Source of the DNA: Pyxidicoccus xibeiensis
GTDB lineage: Bacteria > Myxococcota > Myxococcia > Myxococcales > Myxococcaceae
Length of the DNA stretch: 64,000 bases
Assembly (NCBI RefSeq): GCF_024198175.1
Contig: NZ_JAJVKV010000004.1
Span: 868,001 to 932,000, forward strand
Reading direction: 5' to 3'
The stretch's first letter is position 1. Each line of letters begins with the position of its first letter. Positions 18,282-26,033 of this stretch are shown here, piece after piece. The translations under genes were made by a program, and so were the position numbers. Below the pieces are notes generated by a model. That model had not been told where the DNA came from, made no database searches, and saw only the letters and a program-made list of their open reading frames with translations.

Positions 18282-19237
18282 GGCCCGAATTTCTCCGTCT
18301 TCTTCATGAGCACACCCGGGATGGAGAGGGGACTCTGTCCTCCCGCCACGTGCACCTCCAGGCGGAACAGGAGCCCCTCGCTCACAGGCGGCCGGGCGGC
18401 CTCCACCACCAGCAGGGCCGTTCCATCCGTCCGGGGACTCCCGGGCTCCAACTGCACTGTGTGCGCCGCGAAGCGCGCCCCGGTGGCTTCCCCTACTAGC
18501 CACGCCCGCTCCGGCTTCCACCCGGACCGGGCCACGGCGGCGTCCACCTTCACTGTCACCACCAGCCAGTCATTCGCCACGAAGCTCACGGGGCTCGGTT
18601 CGCTCCTTCCAGGAGCAGGGGGCGCGGCTGGCGCCAAGGCGCTCACGACGTCCACGCCCTTCGAGCCAATCCTGCCTGCCAGCACGAAGGCCGTGGGCGA
18701 CAGGGCACCGGCACTCTCGCGCGCCCCCTCCAGCCGGGCCTCGCACGCGGCGACGCGGCCCTCCAGCTCCGCCACCCGGGAGCGCAGCGCCTGTGTCGCG
18801 CCGCCCGTGCTCCGGACCAGCCGCACCTGCGCGTCCACCTCGGCCGGAGCCGCGACGAGCGACAGCGAAGACTGCTCGGTGACCGCGGCACCCTGGAAGC
18901 GCACCGTGAGCGCGGCGGGCGCCTTCAGTTCCTCCAGCGGCTCCAGCGTGATGACGCGGGCGCTCCAGGTATGGAGGGTGAAGCGCTCGCGCGGCTCCAG
19001 CACCGTGCGGCCCGTGTCCAGGTCCGCGTCGAAGAGGAGCAGGGTCGCCACACCCGGGGCCATGTGCACCGTGACGGGCGTGTCAGTCAGAAGCGCCTCG
19101 CGCACTCGAGGTGTGCGGGCGGCGAGGGGCTGCGCGGCGGCCACTCCCGCAAGGAACGGGAGCAGGACGAGAGCCAGCCCGTGAAGTAGTGACAAGGCGG
19201 TGCGACCTCCCAGGGTGGACACTACCAGAGCGCCCAT
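18278..19237 (-). CDS. DUF2381-family secreted protein
   Basis: Up to 319 residues with an N-terminal signal peptide (HGLALVLLPFLAGVAAAQP). DUF2381 is a myxobacteria-restricted family, beta-rich with a central coiled segment (RVAELEGRVAACEARLEGA). It is normally encoded directly upstream of a Ser/Thr kinase with the C-terminal module described for the next gene; the ATGA overlap here agrees. The start is uncertain. ATG at 19237 gives a long n-region and no clear ribosome site. TTG at 19195 has GGGAGG 10 bases upstream and gives a compact signal peptide. The protein is likely periplasmic or outer-membrane associated and may be the sensor half of the pair. Confidence 0.85.
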   Translation of the reverse strand: MGALVVSTLGGRTALSLLHGLALVLLPFLAGVAAAQPLAARTPRVREALLTDTPVTVHMAPGVATLLLFDADLDTGRTVLEPRERFTLHTWSARVITLEPLEELKAPAALTVRFQGAAVTEQSSLSLVAAPAEVDAQVRLVRSTGGATQALRSRVAELEGRVAACEARLEGARESAGALSPTAFVLAGRIGSKGVDVVSALAPAAPPAPGRSEPSPVSFVANDWLVVTVKVDAAVARSGWKPERAWLVGEATGARFAAHTVQLEPGSPRTDGTALLVVEAARPPVSEGLLFRLEVHVAGGQSPLSIPGVLMKKTEKFGP

Positions 19238-19309
19238 GCGAGGAAGTGCGCGGTGAGCCCTCGGTCCAACCGGTGCGTGGCAGGCAACGGGGGCAGGAAG
19301 TCGACCTCA

Positions 19310-19625
19310 ATGCGGTTCTTTGAGCTGACCGATGACATCCAGGCCACGGGACGATGGCACCTGGACGACCCGACCGACAGTCAGGGTCAGGAACTGGAGA
19401 GCCCGTGGCAGTTCAACAAGGGGCGTCCAGTGCCCCTCACGGAGCACCTCCGGATTCCCATGGAGCATACCGGCAAGGCACTGGACTTCACCCAGACGGC
19501 GCTGAGCATCCCGGTCGCTCACGTCAAGGTGGCGTCCATCCTCACGGAGCTGGCGCCGAGGACGTCAAGTCAGCGCTGGAGCGCGCGAAGGTCACGGGCA
19601 CGAGGTTCACGGAGGTGCAGTCCGG
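19310..19625 (+). pseudogene. Imm11-like (DUF1629) immunity gene, internally deleted and frameshifted
   Basis: ATG at 19310 with AGGAAG upstream opens about 80 codons that match, from memory, the N-terminus of myxobacterial imm11-family proteins (MRFFELTDD, ATGRWHLDDP, IPMEHTGKALDF, IPVAHVKVASILTELAP). From about 19558 another frame carries the family's C-terminal end (DVKSALERAKVTGTRFTEV, 19561-19617). The roughly 90-100 residues that normally separate these parts are missing. This is best read as one gene with an internal out-of-frame deletion. The N-terminal frame then runs nonsense to a stop at 19657. It lies beside two SitI6-like genes and a broken recombinase. Confidence 0.6.
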
Positions 19626-19646
19626 GCGTCCCGACTCCAATGCCTC

Positions 19647-20354
19647 TCAGCGAGTGAGCAGCTCGCGGAAGGTGATGCCGTTCAGTTCCAGGCGGCGCAC
19701 GGCCTCCACGAACCGCTCCGTGCCGATAACCATCGTGGCGAAGTTGCCGACCCGGAACAGGTCCAGCTCCGGGGGCAGGGATGCCGCGTCCAGGATGGGT
19801 TCATCCGGCCACTTGAAGCCCTGTCGGCCACAGGTCGGGCACGGCGGAGGTACGTCTGGGGGAATGCAGTCCGGGTGCAATCGGCCGCACGGCTCCACCT
19901 CAAGCTCCAGCAGCTCCGGCGGGTTCTTCTTGCGGAATCGGAGTTCCGTGCGGCAACCCTTAAGCCCGCGCACTCCTTCAGCCTGGAGACGCTCCAGCGC
20001 GTCCCGACGCATGAGAAGTCTTATTCCGCTCAGCCAGGCAATGGGCCCGCACTCTCCGAAGGCGCGGCCCGTCAGTGGGCCGAAGCTCGTTCCAGGTGGC
20101 AACTCGGCGTTGCGTGGCACCAGAGGGCGCACCAGTTCGCGCAGGCGCGCAAACACGGGGAAGGGTTCGGGCCTTGGCTTCTCGAACTCGCTGCGCTCTG
20201 GAAGCAGTGAGAGGTCAACGGACGGGTAATCGTGTCCAACGTCACTCCACGTGGCGCCGCACGTGTGACAGCGCACGCCCGGCAGGCGCCACGTATGCGT
20301 CCCATCGATATCCCCGCCATGCTTCGCCGTGGCGGCCCTATCCAGTCTTACTAT
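19647..20354 (-). CDS. SitI6-like double-CXXCG immunity protein, start unclear
   Basis: The protein has the two CxxCG motifs of the Myxococcus double-CXXCG family (TIGR02264): CHTCGATW near the N-terminus and CPTCGRQ about 130 residues later. They presumably bind one metal. Members called SitI6 neutralise SitA6 lipoprotein toxins delivered by outer-membrane exchange. Family similarity begins near RLDRAATAKHGGDIDGTH. In this frame an ATA occupies 20354-20352 where an initiator would fit, and the first real ATG (20444) would overlap the divergent paralogue. The start may therefore be mutated or non-standard; 20354 marks only where homology begins. No SitA toxin gene adjoins it. It is about 75-80 percent identical by eye to the neighbouring gene. 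Confidence 0.7.
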   Translation of the reverse strand: MVRLDRAATAKHGGDIDGTHTWRLPGVRCHTCGATWSDVGHDYPSVDLSLLPERSEFEKPRPEPFPVFARLRELVRPLVPRNAELPPGTSFGPLTGRAFGECGPIAWLSGIRLLMRRDALERLQAEGVRGLKGCRTELRFRKKNPPELLELEVEPCGRLHPDCIPPDVPPPCPTCGRQGFKWPDEPILDAASLPPELDLFRVGNFATMVIGTERFVEAVRRLELNGITFRELLTR

Positions 20355-20383
20355 TCCCGTCCGGGAGCGTGAGGGCCTTAGAG

Positions 20384-21094
20384 ATGACCCGGTTCTTTTG
20401 GCTACGCGAGGACAAGGCGGTAACGGCGAGCTACGACGCCGCACACAGATGGGGGCTGCCCGGAGTGATGTGTCCCACGTGCGGCGCTACCTGGGCGAGT
20501 GCAGGGCATCAGTATCCCGCCGTGGACCTATCGCAGCTGCCCGAGCGACGCGAGTTCGAGAGAGCCCGACCCGAGCCGTTTTCCGAGTTCGCGCGCCTGC
20601 GGGAGTTGGTGCGCCCCCTGGCGCCGCCAAATGCCGCGTTGCCGCCCGGGACAACCTTCGGGCCCCTCGTGGGCCGTGCCTCCGGGCGGTTCGGCGCGTT
20701 CACGTCACAGGGTAGCATCCGGTGGCTGGTTCGCCGGGATGCGCTGGAGCGCCTCCAGGCGGAAGGTGTGCGCGGGCTGCTGGGCTGCCGGACAGAGCTG
20801 CGGTTCCGGCAGAAGGACCCGCCGGAGCTGCTGGAGCTTCAGCTAGAGCCGCACGGTCGCCTTCACCCGGACTGCATTCCACCCAATGTGCCGCCACCGT
20901 GCGTCACCTGTGGCTGGGTGTATTTCCGGCTGCCGGATGAACCCATCCTGGACGCGGCATCCCTGCCCCCGGGGCTGGACCTGTTCCGGGTGGGTGACTA
21001 CTCAACGGTCATCGTGGGTACCGAGCGGTTCATGGAGGCCGTGCGCCGCCTGGAACTGGACGGCATCACCTTCCACGAGCTGCCGACGCGCTAG
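20384..21094 (+). CDS. SitI6-like double-CXXCG immunity protein
   Basis: The 236-residue cytoplasmic protein begins MTRFFWLRED at ATG 20384. CPTCGATW and CVTCGWVY are the two CxxCG motifs. The C-terminal block VIVGTERFMEAVRRLELDGITFHEL matches the paralogue on the other strand. The family (TIGR02264, SitI6) supplies immunity to SitA6-type toxins in myxobacterial kin recognition. It is head to head with its paralogue and separated from it by at most 30 bp. No toxin gene is in reach, so it is an orphan immunity gene, perhaps retained for protection against toxin-bearing neighbours. Confidence 0.85.
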   Translation: MTRFFWLREDKAVTASYDAAHRWGLPGVMCPTCGATWASAGHQYPAVDLSQLPERREFERARPEPFSEFARLRELVRPLAPPNAALPPGTTFGPLVGRASGRFGAFTSQGSIRWLVRRDALERLQAEGVRGLLGCRTELRFRQKDPPELLELQLEPHGRLHPDCIPPNVPPPCVTCGWVYFRLPDEPILDAASLPPGLDLFRVGDYSTVIVGTERFMEAVRRLELDGITFHELPTR

Positions 21095-21556
21095 CGGCGC
21101 CAGGACACCTTGGGCCTGCCGATGGGCTTCCCGCTCCGGGTGCCGTGGCGCCGCGCCCGCTCCAGACCGGAGACGGTGCGCGCTACCAGGATGCGCCGCT
21201 CTTCCTGCGCCACCCAGCCGAACACCGCCAGGAGAAGCTCACGGGCCGGGCCTCCGGTGTCGAGCCAGCTTTCCCGGAGGCTCACCACGGCGCACCCGAC
21301 GCGGTCCAGCTCCCGCACCGTGGCGATGATGCCGGACATGGAGCGCCCCAACCTGTCCAGCGCCACCACGACCACGGCGCGCACGGGCGTCCGCCATGAG
21401 CCGGTCAAACTCCGGGCGCGTCTTCACCGCGCTGCCCGTCTCCTCGTAGATCACGTGCTCCCAGCCGCGCGCCTCCGCCACCGCGAGCAGCGGCGCCCGC
21501 TGGTTCTCCGTCGTTTGCTTGTCCGTGCTCACAAGGAGGTAGAGCGCCGCCTTCAC
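21091..21556 (-). pseudogene. Serine recombinase (resolvase/invertase), frameshifted
   Basis: GTG at 21556, with GGAGG before it, opens a resolvase N-terminus (AALYLLVSTDKQTTENQ, with the catalytic Ser). It runs to PEFDRLMADA near 21410. The remainder continues in a different frame from about 21405 (RAVVVVALDRLGRSMSGIIATVREL, then ERARRHGTRSGKPIGRPKV). Joined, the pieces give a small serine recombinase of about 155 residues. Compared with the usual MADARRGRV-type sequence, a few bases are missing at the junction in a run of GC repeats. The last 4 bases overlap the stop of the immunity gene on the opposite strand. The usual C-terminal helix-turn-helix is short or absent. Confidence 0.75.
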
Positions 21557-21737
21557 GCCGCCACCTCCGTCGCGAACAGCGGAAGCCATCAGACGCGAGG
21601 CGCACGCGCCAGCCCTGAGGGACACGGCTGGTGGAGGAGGGACACGGCTGGTGGAGCGGCCGCCCGCCACTGGACACTTGGAGGCTTCTCCGACCACCGG
21701 GCCACATCTGTGTTCGACAGTTCGCACGTCCGCATCT

Positions 21738-22220
21738 ATGTCCCAGGTCATGGAGCCCGCACCGCGCGAGGTGCTGCTGTTCACCCTGGAAGGCCAGCGC
21801 TACGGCCTGCCCTCCCAGGACGTCCATGAGCTGGTGCGCGCCGCGCGCCTGACGCCGCTGCCACGCGCGCCCTCCGTCGTGGAGGGCCTGCTCAATCTGC
21901 GTGGCGCCCTGCTGCCCGTCCTGGACCTGCGCCGCCGCTTCCGCCACCCGCCCCGCCCCCTGTCCCCCATGGACCACTTCATCGTGGCCCGGGCCGGCAG
22001 CCGCCTCGTGGTGCTGCGCGTGGACCGCGCCGAGGGCCTGCGCGTGCTGGCACCCGGCGAGTGGGACGCCACGCCTCGCGAGCTTCCTGGCGTGGGCTAC
22101 GTGGCCGGCGCCGCCAAGCTGGAGGACGGGCTGGTGCTCGTCCACGACCTGCGCGCGTTCCTCTCCGAGGCGGAGGCCCTGGAGCTGGATGCCGCGCTGG
22201 CGCCCCCGGAGTCCCCGTGA
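21738..22220 (+). CDS. cheW: CheW coupling protein, first gene of chemosensory operon 1
   Basis: The 160-residue CheW-fold protein links receptors to the CheA kinase. Signatures are LLFTLEGQRYGLPSQDVHELV, then VEGLLNLRGALLPVLDLRRRF and GLVLVHDLRAFL. ATG 21738 is used; ATG 21750 is also possible. The stop overlaps the GTG of cheR (GTGA). It starts a run of six overlapping genes that ends with cheB at 29400. Confidence 0.9.
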   Translation: MSQVMEPAPREVLLFTLEGQRYGLPSQDVHELVRAARLTPLPRAPSVVEGLLNLRGALLPVLDLRRRFRHPPRPLSPMDHFIVARAGSRLVVLRVDRAEGLRVLAPGEWDATPRELPGVGYVAGAAKLEDGLVLVHDLRAFLSEAEALELDAALAPPESP

Positions 22221-23791
22221 GCTGGGGTCCCTGGAGTCACCCGGGCCATGCCGCCGTGCTCGCGCTCGTGGAGGAGCGCGCCGGGCTGGCCGCCCCCAGC
22301 TGCCCCGCCGCCGCCGAGGAAGGCATCGCCCGCGCCATGGCCCGGGCCGGGCTGACGGACCTCGACGCCTACCGCGCCCGGCTCGCGGAGGACCCGGCCG
22401 CCCTCGATGATTTGCTCATCGAGCTCACCGTCGGCGAGACGTACTTCTTCCGCACCCCCGAGCACTTCGAGCACCTGCGCCGCCACGCCCTGCCCGAGCT
22501 GCGCGAGCGCCATGGCCCGAGCCACACCGCGAGGCTGTGGAGCGCGGCGTGTTCCTCCGGTGAGGAGCCCTACTCGCTGGCGGCGCTGCTGCTGGCAGAG
22601 GGCTGGGGCGAGCACATGACCGTGTACGCCACGGACGTGTCGCGCGGCGCGCTCGCCAGGGCCCGGCAGGCCTCGTACGGCGAGTGGTCCCTGCGCGGCC
22701 CGTGGGCGGACCGCATCCGTCCCCACCTGCGCGCCGAGGGCCGCAAGTACGTCCTGGCTCCCGAGGTGCAACGGCGCGTGCGCTTCAGCTACCTCAACCT
22801 CGCACTCGACACCTGGCCCTCGCCCGAGAGTGGCATCTGGAAGCTGGACGTCATCTTCTGCCGCAACGTCCTCATCTACTTCAACACCGCCACCATCGCG
22901 GCCGTGGCCCGCCGGCTCCATGACGCGCTCGCCGAGGGCGGCTACCTCTTCACCGGCCCCTCGGACCCGCCGCTCGGAGGCCTGGCTCCGCTGGAGTCCG
23001 TGCTCACCGAGTGGGGCGTGCTGTACCGCCGGCCCGCGCCCGGCACCTCCGTGTCCGTCCCCGGCGGTTCGCTCGCCACGTCAACCGAGGCCCGCCCGGC
23101 CGCGCCGACCCCGGGTGCATGGGTGGCACCTCCGCGCGAGCCCACTTCCTCCCCTGGCGACGCGGGGCCCGGGCCTCATGCGAGCGGCGTGACGGGCCTG
23201 CCTCGCGAATATGCCTCCACTCCCGTGGCCACCCCTGTCACGGGGCCCTCCACCGGCCCGGCCACCGCGGAAGCCCGGCGCGCGGCGGTGACGAACGCGG
23301 CCCGGCTGGCGCTGGCTCGCGGGGACTGGCGCGAGGCCGCGCGCCTGCTCGGGACGCAGGACGACAACCCCGACACCGCCGCCGCCGCGGTGCGCACCCT
23401 GGCGAACCTGGACGCACGCGCCGCCGTGTCCGCCAGCACCGAGGCCGCCGCGCGCCATCCCCTCGTCGCCGGGCTGCGCTACCTGGAGGCCCTGCTGCTG
23501 CTCGGCCAGGGCCAGCTCACCGACGCCGAGCGCTCCATCCGCCAGGCCCTCTACCTGGAGCCGACCCTGGTGGTGGCCTGGCTCGTCCTCGGACGCGTGC
23601 TCAGACGCCGGGGCGACACGGCCGGCGCCCTCAAGGCCTGGCAGGAAGCGGAGCTGCTCTGCGCCGCGCTCGCCCCCGACGCCGCCGTGCCCCTCGCCGA
23701 CGGTGAGCGCGCGAGCGCCCTGGCCACCCTCGCGCGCACCGAGCGGCTACGACTGGAGGCAGCCCTGGCTGCTGGTGAGGAGACGACCTGA
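22217..23791 (+). CDS. cheR: CheR methyltransferase fused to TPR repeats
   Basis: This protein methylates receptor glutamates with S-adenosylmethionine. Residues 1-275 are the CheR catalytic part: ELTVGETYFFRTPEHFEHL, the SAM-binding WSAACSSGEEPYSLAALL, DVIFCRNVLIYFN and YLFTGPSDPP. A proline/threonine-rich linker covers about 280-350. The C-terminal 170 residues are helical TPR-like repeats (LRYLEALLLLGQGQLTDAERSIRQALYLEP, VVAWLVLGRVLRRRGDTAGALKAWQ), a fusion seen in several alternative chemosensory systems. The GTG start at 22217 overlaps the cheW stop and leaves the catalytic domain complete. It ends in TGATG overlap with the next gene. Confidence 0.92.
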   Translation: MSWGPWSHPGHAAVLALVEERAGLAAPSCPAAAEEGIARAMARAGLTDLDAYRARLAEDPAALDDLLIELTVGETYFFRTPEHFEHLRRHALPELRERHGPSHTARLWSAACSSGEEPYSLAALLLAEGWGEHMTVYATDVSRGALARARQASYGEWSLRGPWADRIRPHLRAEGRKYVLAPEVQRRVRFSYLNLALDTWPSPESGIWKLDVIFCRNVLIYFNTATIAAVARRLHDALAEGGYLFTGPSDPPLGGLAPLESVLTEWGVLYRRPAPGTSVSVPGGSLATSTEARPAAPTPGAWVAPPREPTSSPGDAGPGPHASGVTGLPREYASTPVATPVTGPSTGPATAEARRAAVTNAARLALARGDWREAARLLGTQDDNPDTAAAAVRTLANLDARAAVSASTEAAARHPLVAGLRYLEALLLLGQGQLTDAERSIRQALYLEPTLVVAWLVLGRVLRRRGDTAGALKAWQEAELLCAALAPDAAVPLADGERASALATLARTERLRLEAALAAGEETT

Positions 23792-24393
23792 TGCCACGCT
23801 CCGGCGGAATCGACTGGGAGGCGGCACGCGCCCGGCTGGCCCGGCTGGCGGCCACCGCCACGCAGGAGGAGACCCTCTCCCCCGAGGCCGCCGCCGCGCT
23901 GCTGGACGCACGCGCACGCGCGCTCGCCCGCGTCTCCGCGCCCGAGGTGGACCCGGGCGGCTCGCGCGAGGTGGTCCGCTTCCGCGCCGCCGGGCAGCGC
24001 TATGCCCTGGAGTCCCGCTTCGTGCTGGAGGTCCTCCGCGCCCCGGAGGTGGTGGCCCTGCCGGGCGCACCGCCCACCCTGCGCGGCCTCACCCTCCTCC
24101 ACGGCGAGGTGCTGCCCATGGTGGAGCTGGCGCCCCTGTTCGGCCGCGCGCCCGCGGGCGCCACCGGCCCCCTGCTGGTCGTGGGCGCGGGCCGGCCCGA
24201 GCTGGGCCTGTGCACCGAAGAAGTCGAGGAGGTCACCCTCCTCCACGGCCGCGAGCTGCTGCCGCCCCCCTCCACCCTGGCCGACGGACTCATTTCCGCC
24301 GTCGACAAGGAGGGCACGCTCGTGCTGGAGGGTGAGGCGCTGCTGGGTGACAGTCGCCTCGTGTTCGATTTGTCCGACGAAGGAGCTGTATGA
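23791..24393 (+). CDS. cheW: Second CheW-like coupling protein
   Basis: The 200-residue protein has an extra helical N-terminus of about 55 residues, then a CheW domain ([61 protein letters not shown]). Two CheW proteins in one operon, one before and one after cheR, suggest distinct arrays or an array linker. The ATG overlaps the cheR stop (TGATG) and the stop overlaps the mcp start (ATGA). Confidence 0.88.
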   Translation: MPRSGGIDWEAARARLARLAATATQEETLSPEAAAALLDARARALARVSAPEVDPGGSREVVRFRAAGQRYALESRFVLEVLRAPEVVALPGAPPTLRGLTLLHGEVLPMVELAPLFGRAPAGATGPLLVVGAGRPELGLCTEEVEEVTLLHGRELLPPPSTLADGLISAVDKEGTLVLEGEALLGDSRLVFDLSDEGAV

Positions 24394-26033
24394 GCATCGG
24401 GAACCGCATCGCACTCGGGTTCGGACTGTCCCTGCTGGTGCTGCTGGTGCTGGCGGGAGTGGCCTTCCAGGGCGCCAACCAGCTCACGGAGAGCACCGAG
24501 GGACTGCTGGACTCCAACCGGGACACGCGCCTCATCCGCGAGGCCCGCACGCTGCTGATAGACGCGGAGTCCGGCCAGCGCGGCTTCCTGCTCACCGGCG
24601 AGGAGCCCTACCTCCTGCCGTACCAGGCCGCGCTCACCGCGCTGAAGGCGGACCTGCTGCTGCTGCGCGAGGCCGTGGCCGACGACCCCGCGCAGCTGGC
24701 GCGGCTGACCCGGCTGGAGCCCATCGTCGCGGAGCGGCTGGACCGGCTGGCGGAGGGCATCCGCGTGCGCCGGGAACAGGGCCTGGAGGGCGGCTCGAAG
24801 TACATCAAGATTGGCCAGGGCGAGCGGCTGATGACCCAGGTGAGGGAAATCATCACCGAGATGGTCGAGGCCGAGCAGCGCAGCTGGGACGCGCACGCGG
24901 CCGCCGCGCGCGCCATGGCCCAGCGCATCCTGTGGGTGCTGGGCATCTGCAGCGTGCTGGGGCTCGCCATCGTCGCGCTGGGCAGCTACCTCATCACCAA
25001 GAGCATCACCGGGCCGCTGCGCAAGCTGATGGCGGGCGCCGAGCAGCTCGGCCGGGGCCAGCTGGACCACCGCATCGACGTGGCGGGCAGCGACGAGGCG
25101 GCGGAGCTGGCGCGCGCCTTCAATGACATGGCCGAGCGCCGCCGGCAGACGGAGGCCCAGCTCGCCAGGCAGGCCGAGCAGCGCGAGCACACGCTCCGCA
25201 CGGTGACCGACTTCGTCAACCAGCTCGCGGGCGCCACCTCGGAGATTCTCGCCAGCACCACCGAGCAGGTGGCCAGCGCCCAGGAGCAGGGCAGCGCGGT
25301 GACGGAGACGGTGAGCACCGTCGAGGAAATCACCAAGACGTCCGAGGAGGCCGCCGGCCGCGCCCGCGCCGTGAGCGAGTCCGCCCGCCACGCGGAGGAG
25401 GTGGGCCGCGGCGGCCGGCGCGCGGTGGAGGAGGCCGTGGCCTCCATGGGCGCCGTGCGCGAGCAGGTGGAGTCCATCGCCTCGCGCATCCTCGCGCTCG
25501 CCGAGCAGGCGCAGGCCATTGGCGACATCATCACCACCGTCAACGAAATCTCCGAGCAGACGCACATGCTCGCCCTCAACGCCTCCATCGAGGCCAGCCG
25601 CGCCGGAGAGCAGGGCCGCGGCTTCGCCGTCGTCGCCGCCGAGGTGAAGGCGCTGGCGGACCAGTCCAAGAAGGCCACCGGCCAGGTGCGGCAGATCCTC
25701 GGGCAAATCCAGAAGGCCACCCATGGCGCGGTGATGACCACCGAGGAGGGCACCAAGAGCGTGGCGGCCGCCACCCGCGTGGTGTCCGAGGCGGGCGCCA
25801 ACATCCAGACGCTGTCGGACCTGCTGGCCCAGGCGTCGCTGACGGCGGCGCAGATTGCCGCGTCCGCCAACCAGCAGGCCACCGGCATCGGACAGATACG
25901 CCAGGCGATGCATGACGTGAACCAGGCCACGCAGCAGGCCCTCAGCTCGTCGCGGCAGACGGAGCGGGCCATGCAGGACCTCAACGGCATGGGCCAGAAG
26001 CTCAAGGGGCTGCTGGTCGAGCACGGGCGCTGA
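24390..26033 (+). CDS. Methyl-accepting chemoreceptor with CHASE3-type sensor
   Basis: The 547-residue transmembrane receptor has TM1 at about residues 8-28. Periplasmic helices (about 36-170) include the CHASE3 signature [31 protein letters not shown]2 is near 183-206 and HAMP at 205-255 ([24 protein letters not shown]). The cytoplasmic signalling domain carries the hairpin tip [38 protein letters not shown]. It is the only receptor in this operon and so probably its input. It overlaps both neighbours by one to four bases. Confidence 0.93.
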   Translation: MSIGNRIALGFGLSLLVLLVLAGVAFQGANQLTESTEGLLDSNRDTRLIREARTLLIDAESGQRGFLLTGEEPYLLPYQAALTALKADLLLLREAVADDPAQLARLTRLEPIVAERLDRLAEGIRVRREQGLEGGSKYIKIGQGERLMTQVREIITEMVEAEQRSWDAHAAAARAMAQRILWVLGICSVLGLAIVALGSYLITKSITGPLRKLMAGAEQLGRGQLDHRIDVAGSDEAAELARAFNDMAERRRQTEAQLARQAEQREHTLRTVTDFVNQLAGATSEILASTTEQVASAQEQGSAVTETVSTVEEITKTSEEAAGRARAVSESARHAEEVGRGGRRAVEEAVASMGAVREQVESIASRILALAEQAQAIGDIITTVNEISEQTHMLALNASIEASRAGEQGRGFAVVAAEVKALADQSKKATGQVRQILGQIQKATHGAVMTTEEGTKSVAAATRVVSEAGANIQTLSDLLAQASLTAAQIAASANQQATGIGQIRQAMHDVNQATQQALSSSRQTERAMQDLNGMGQKLKGLLVEHGR

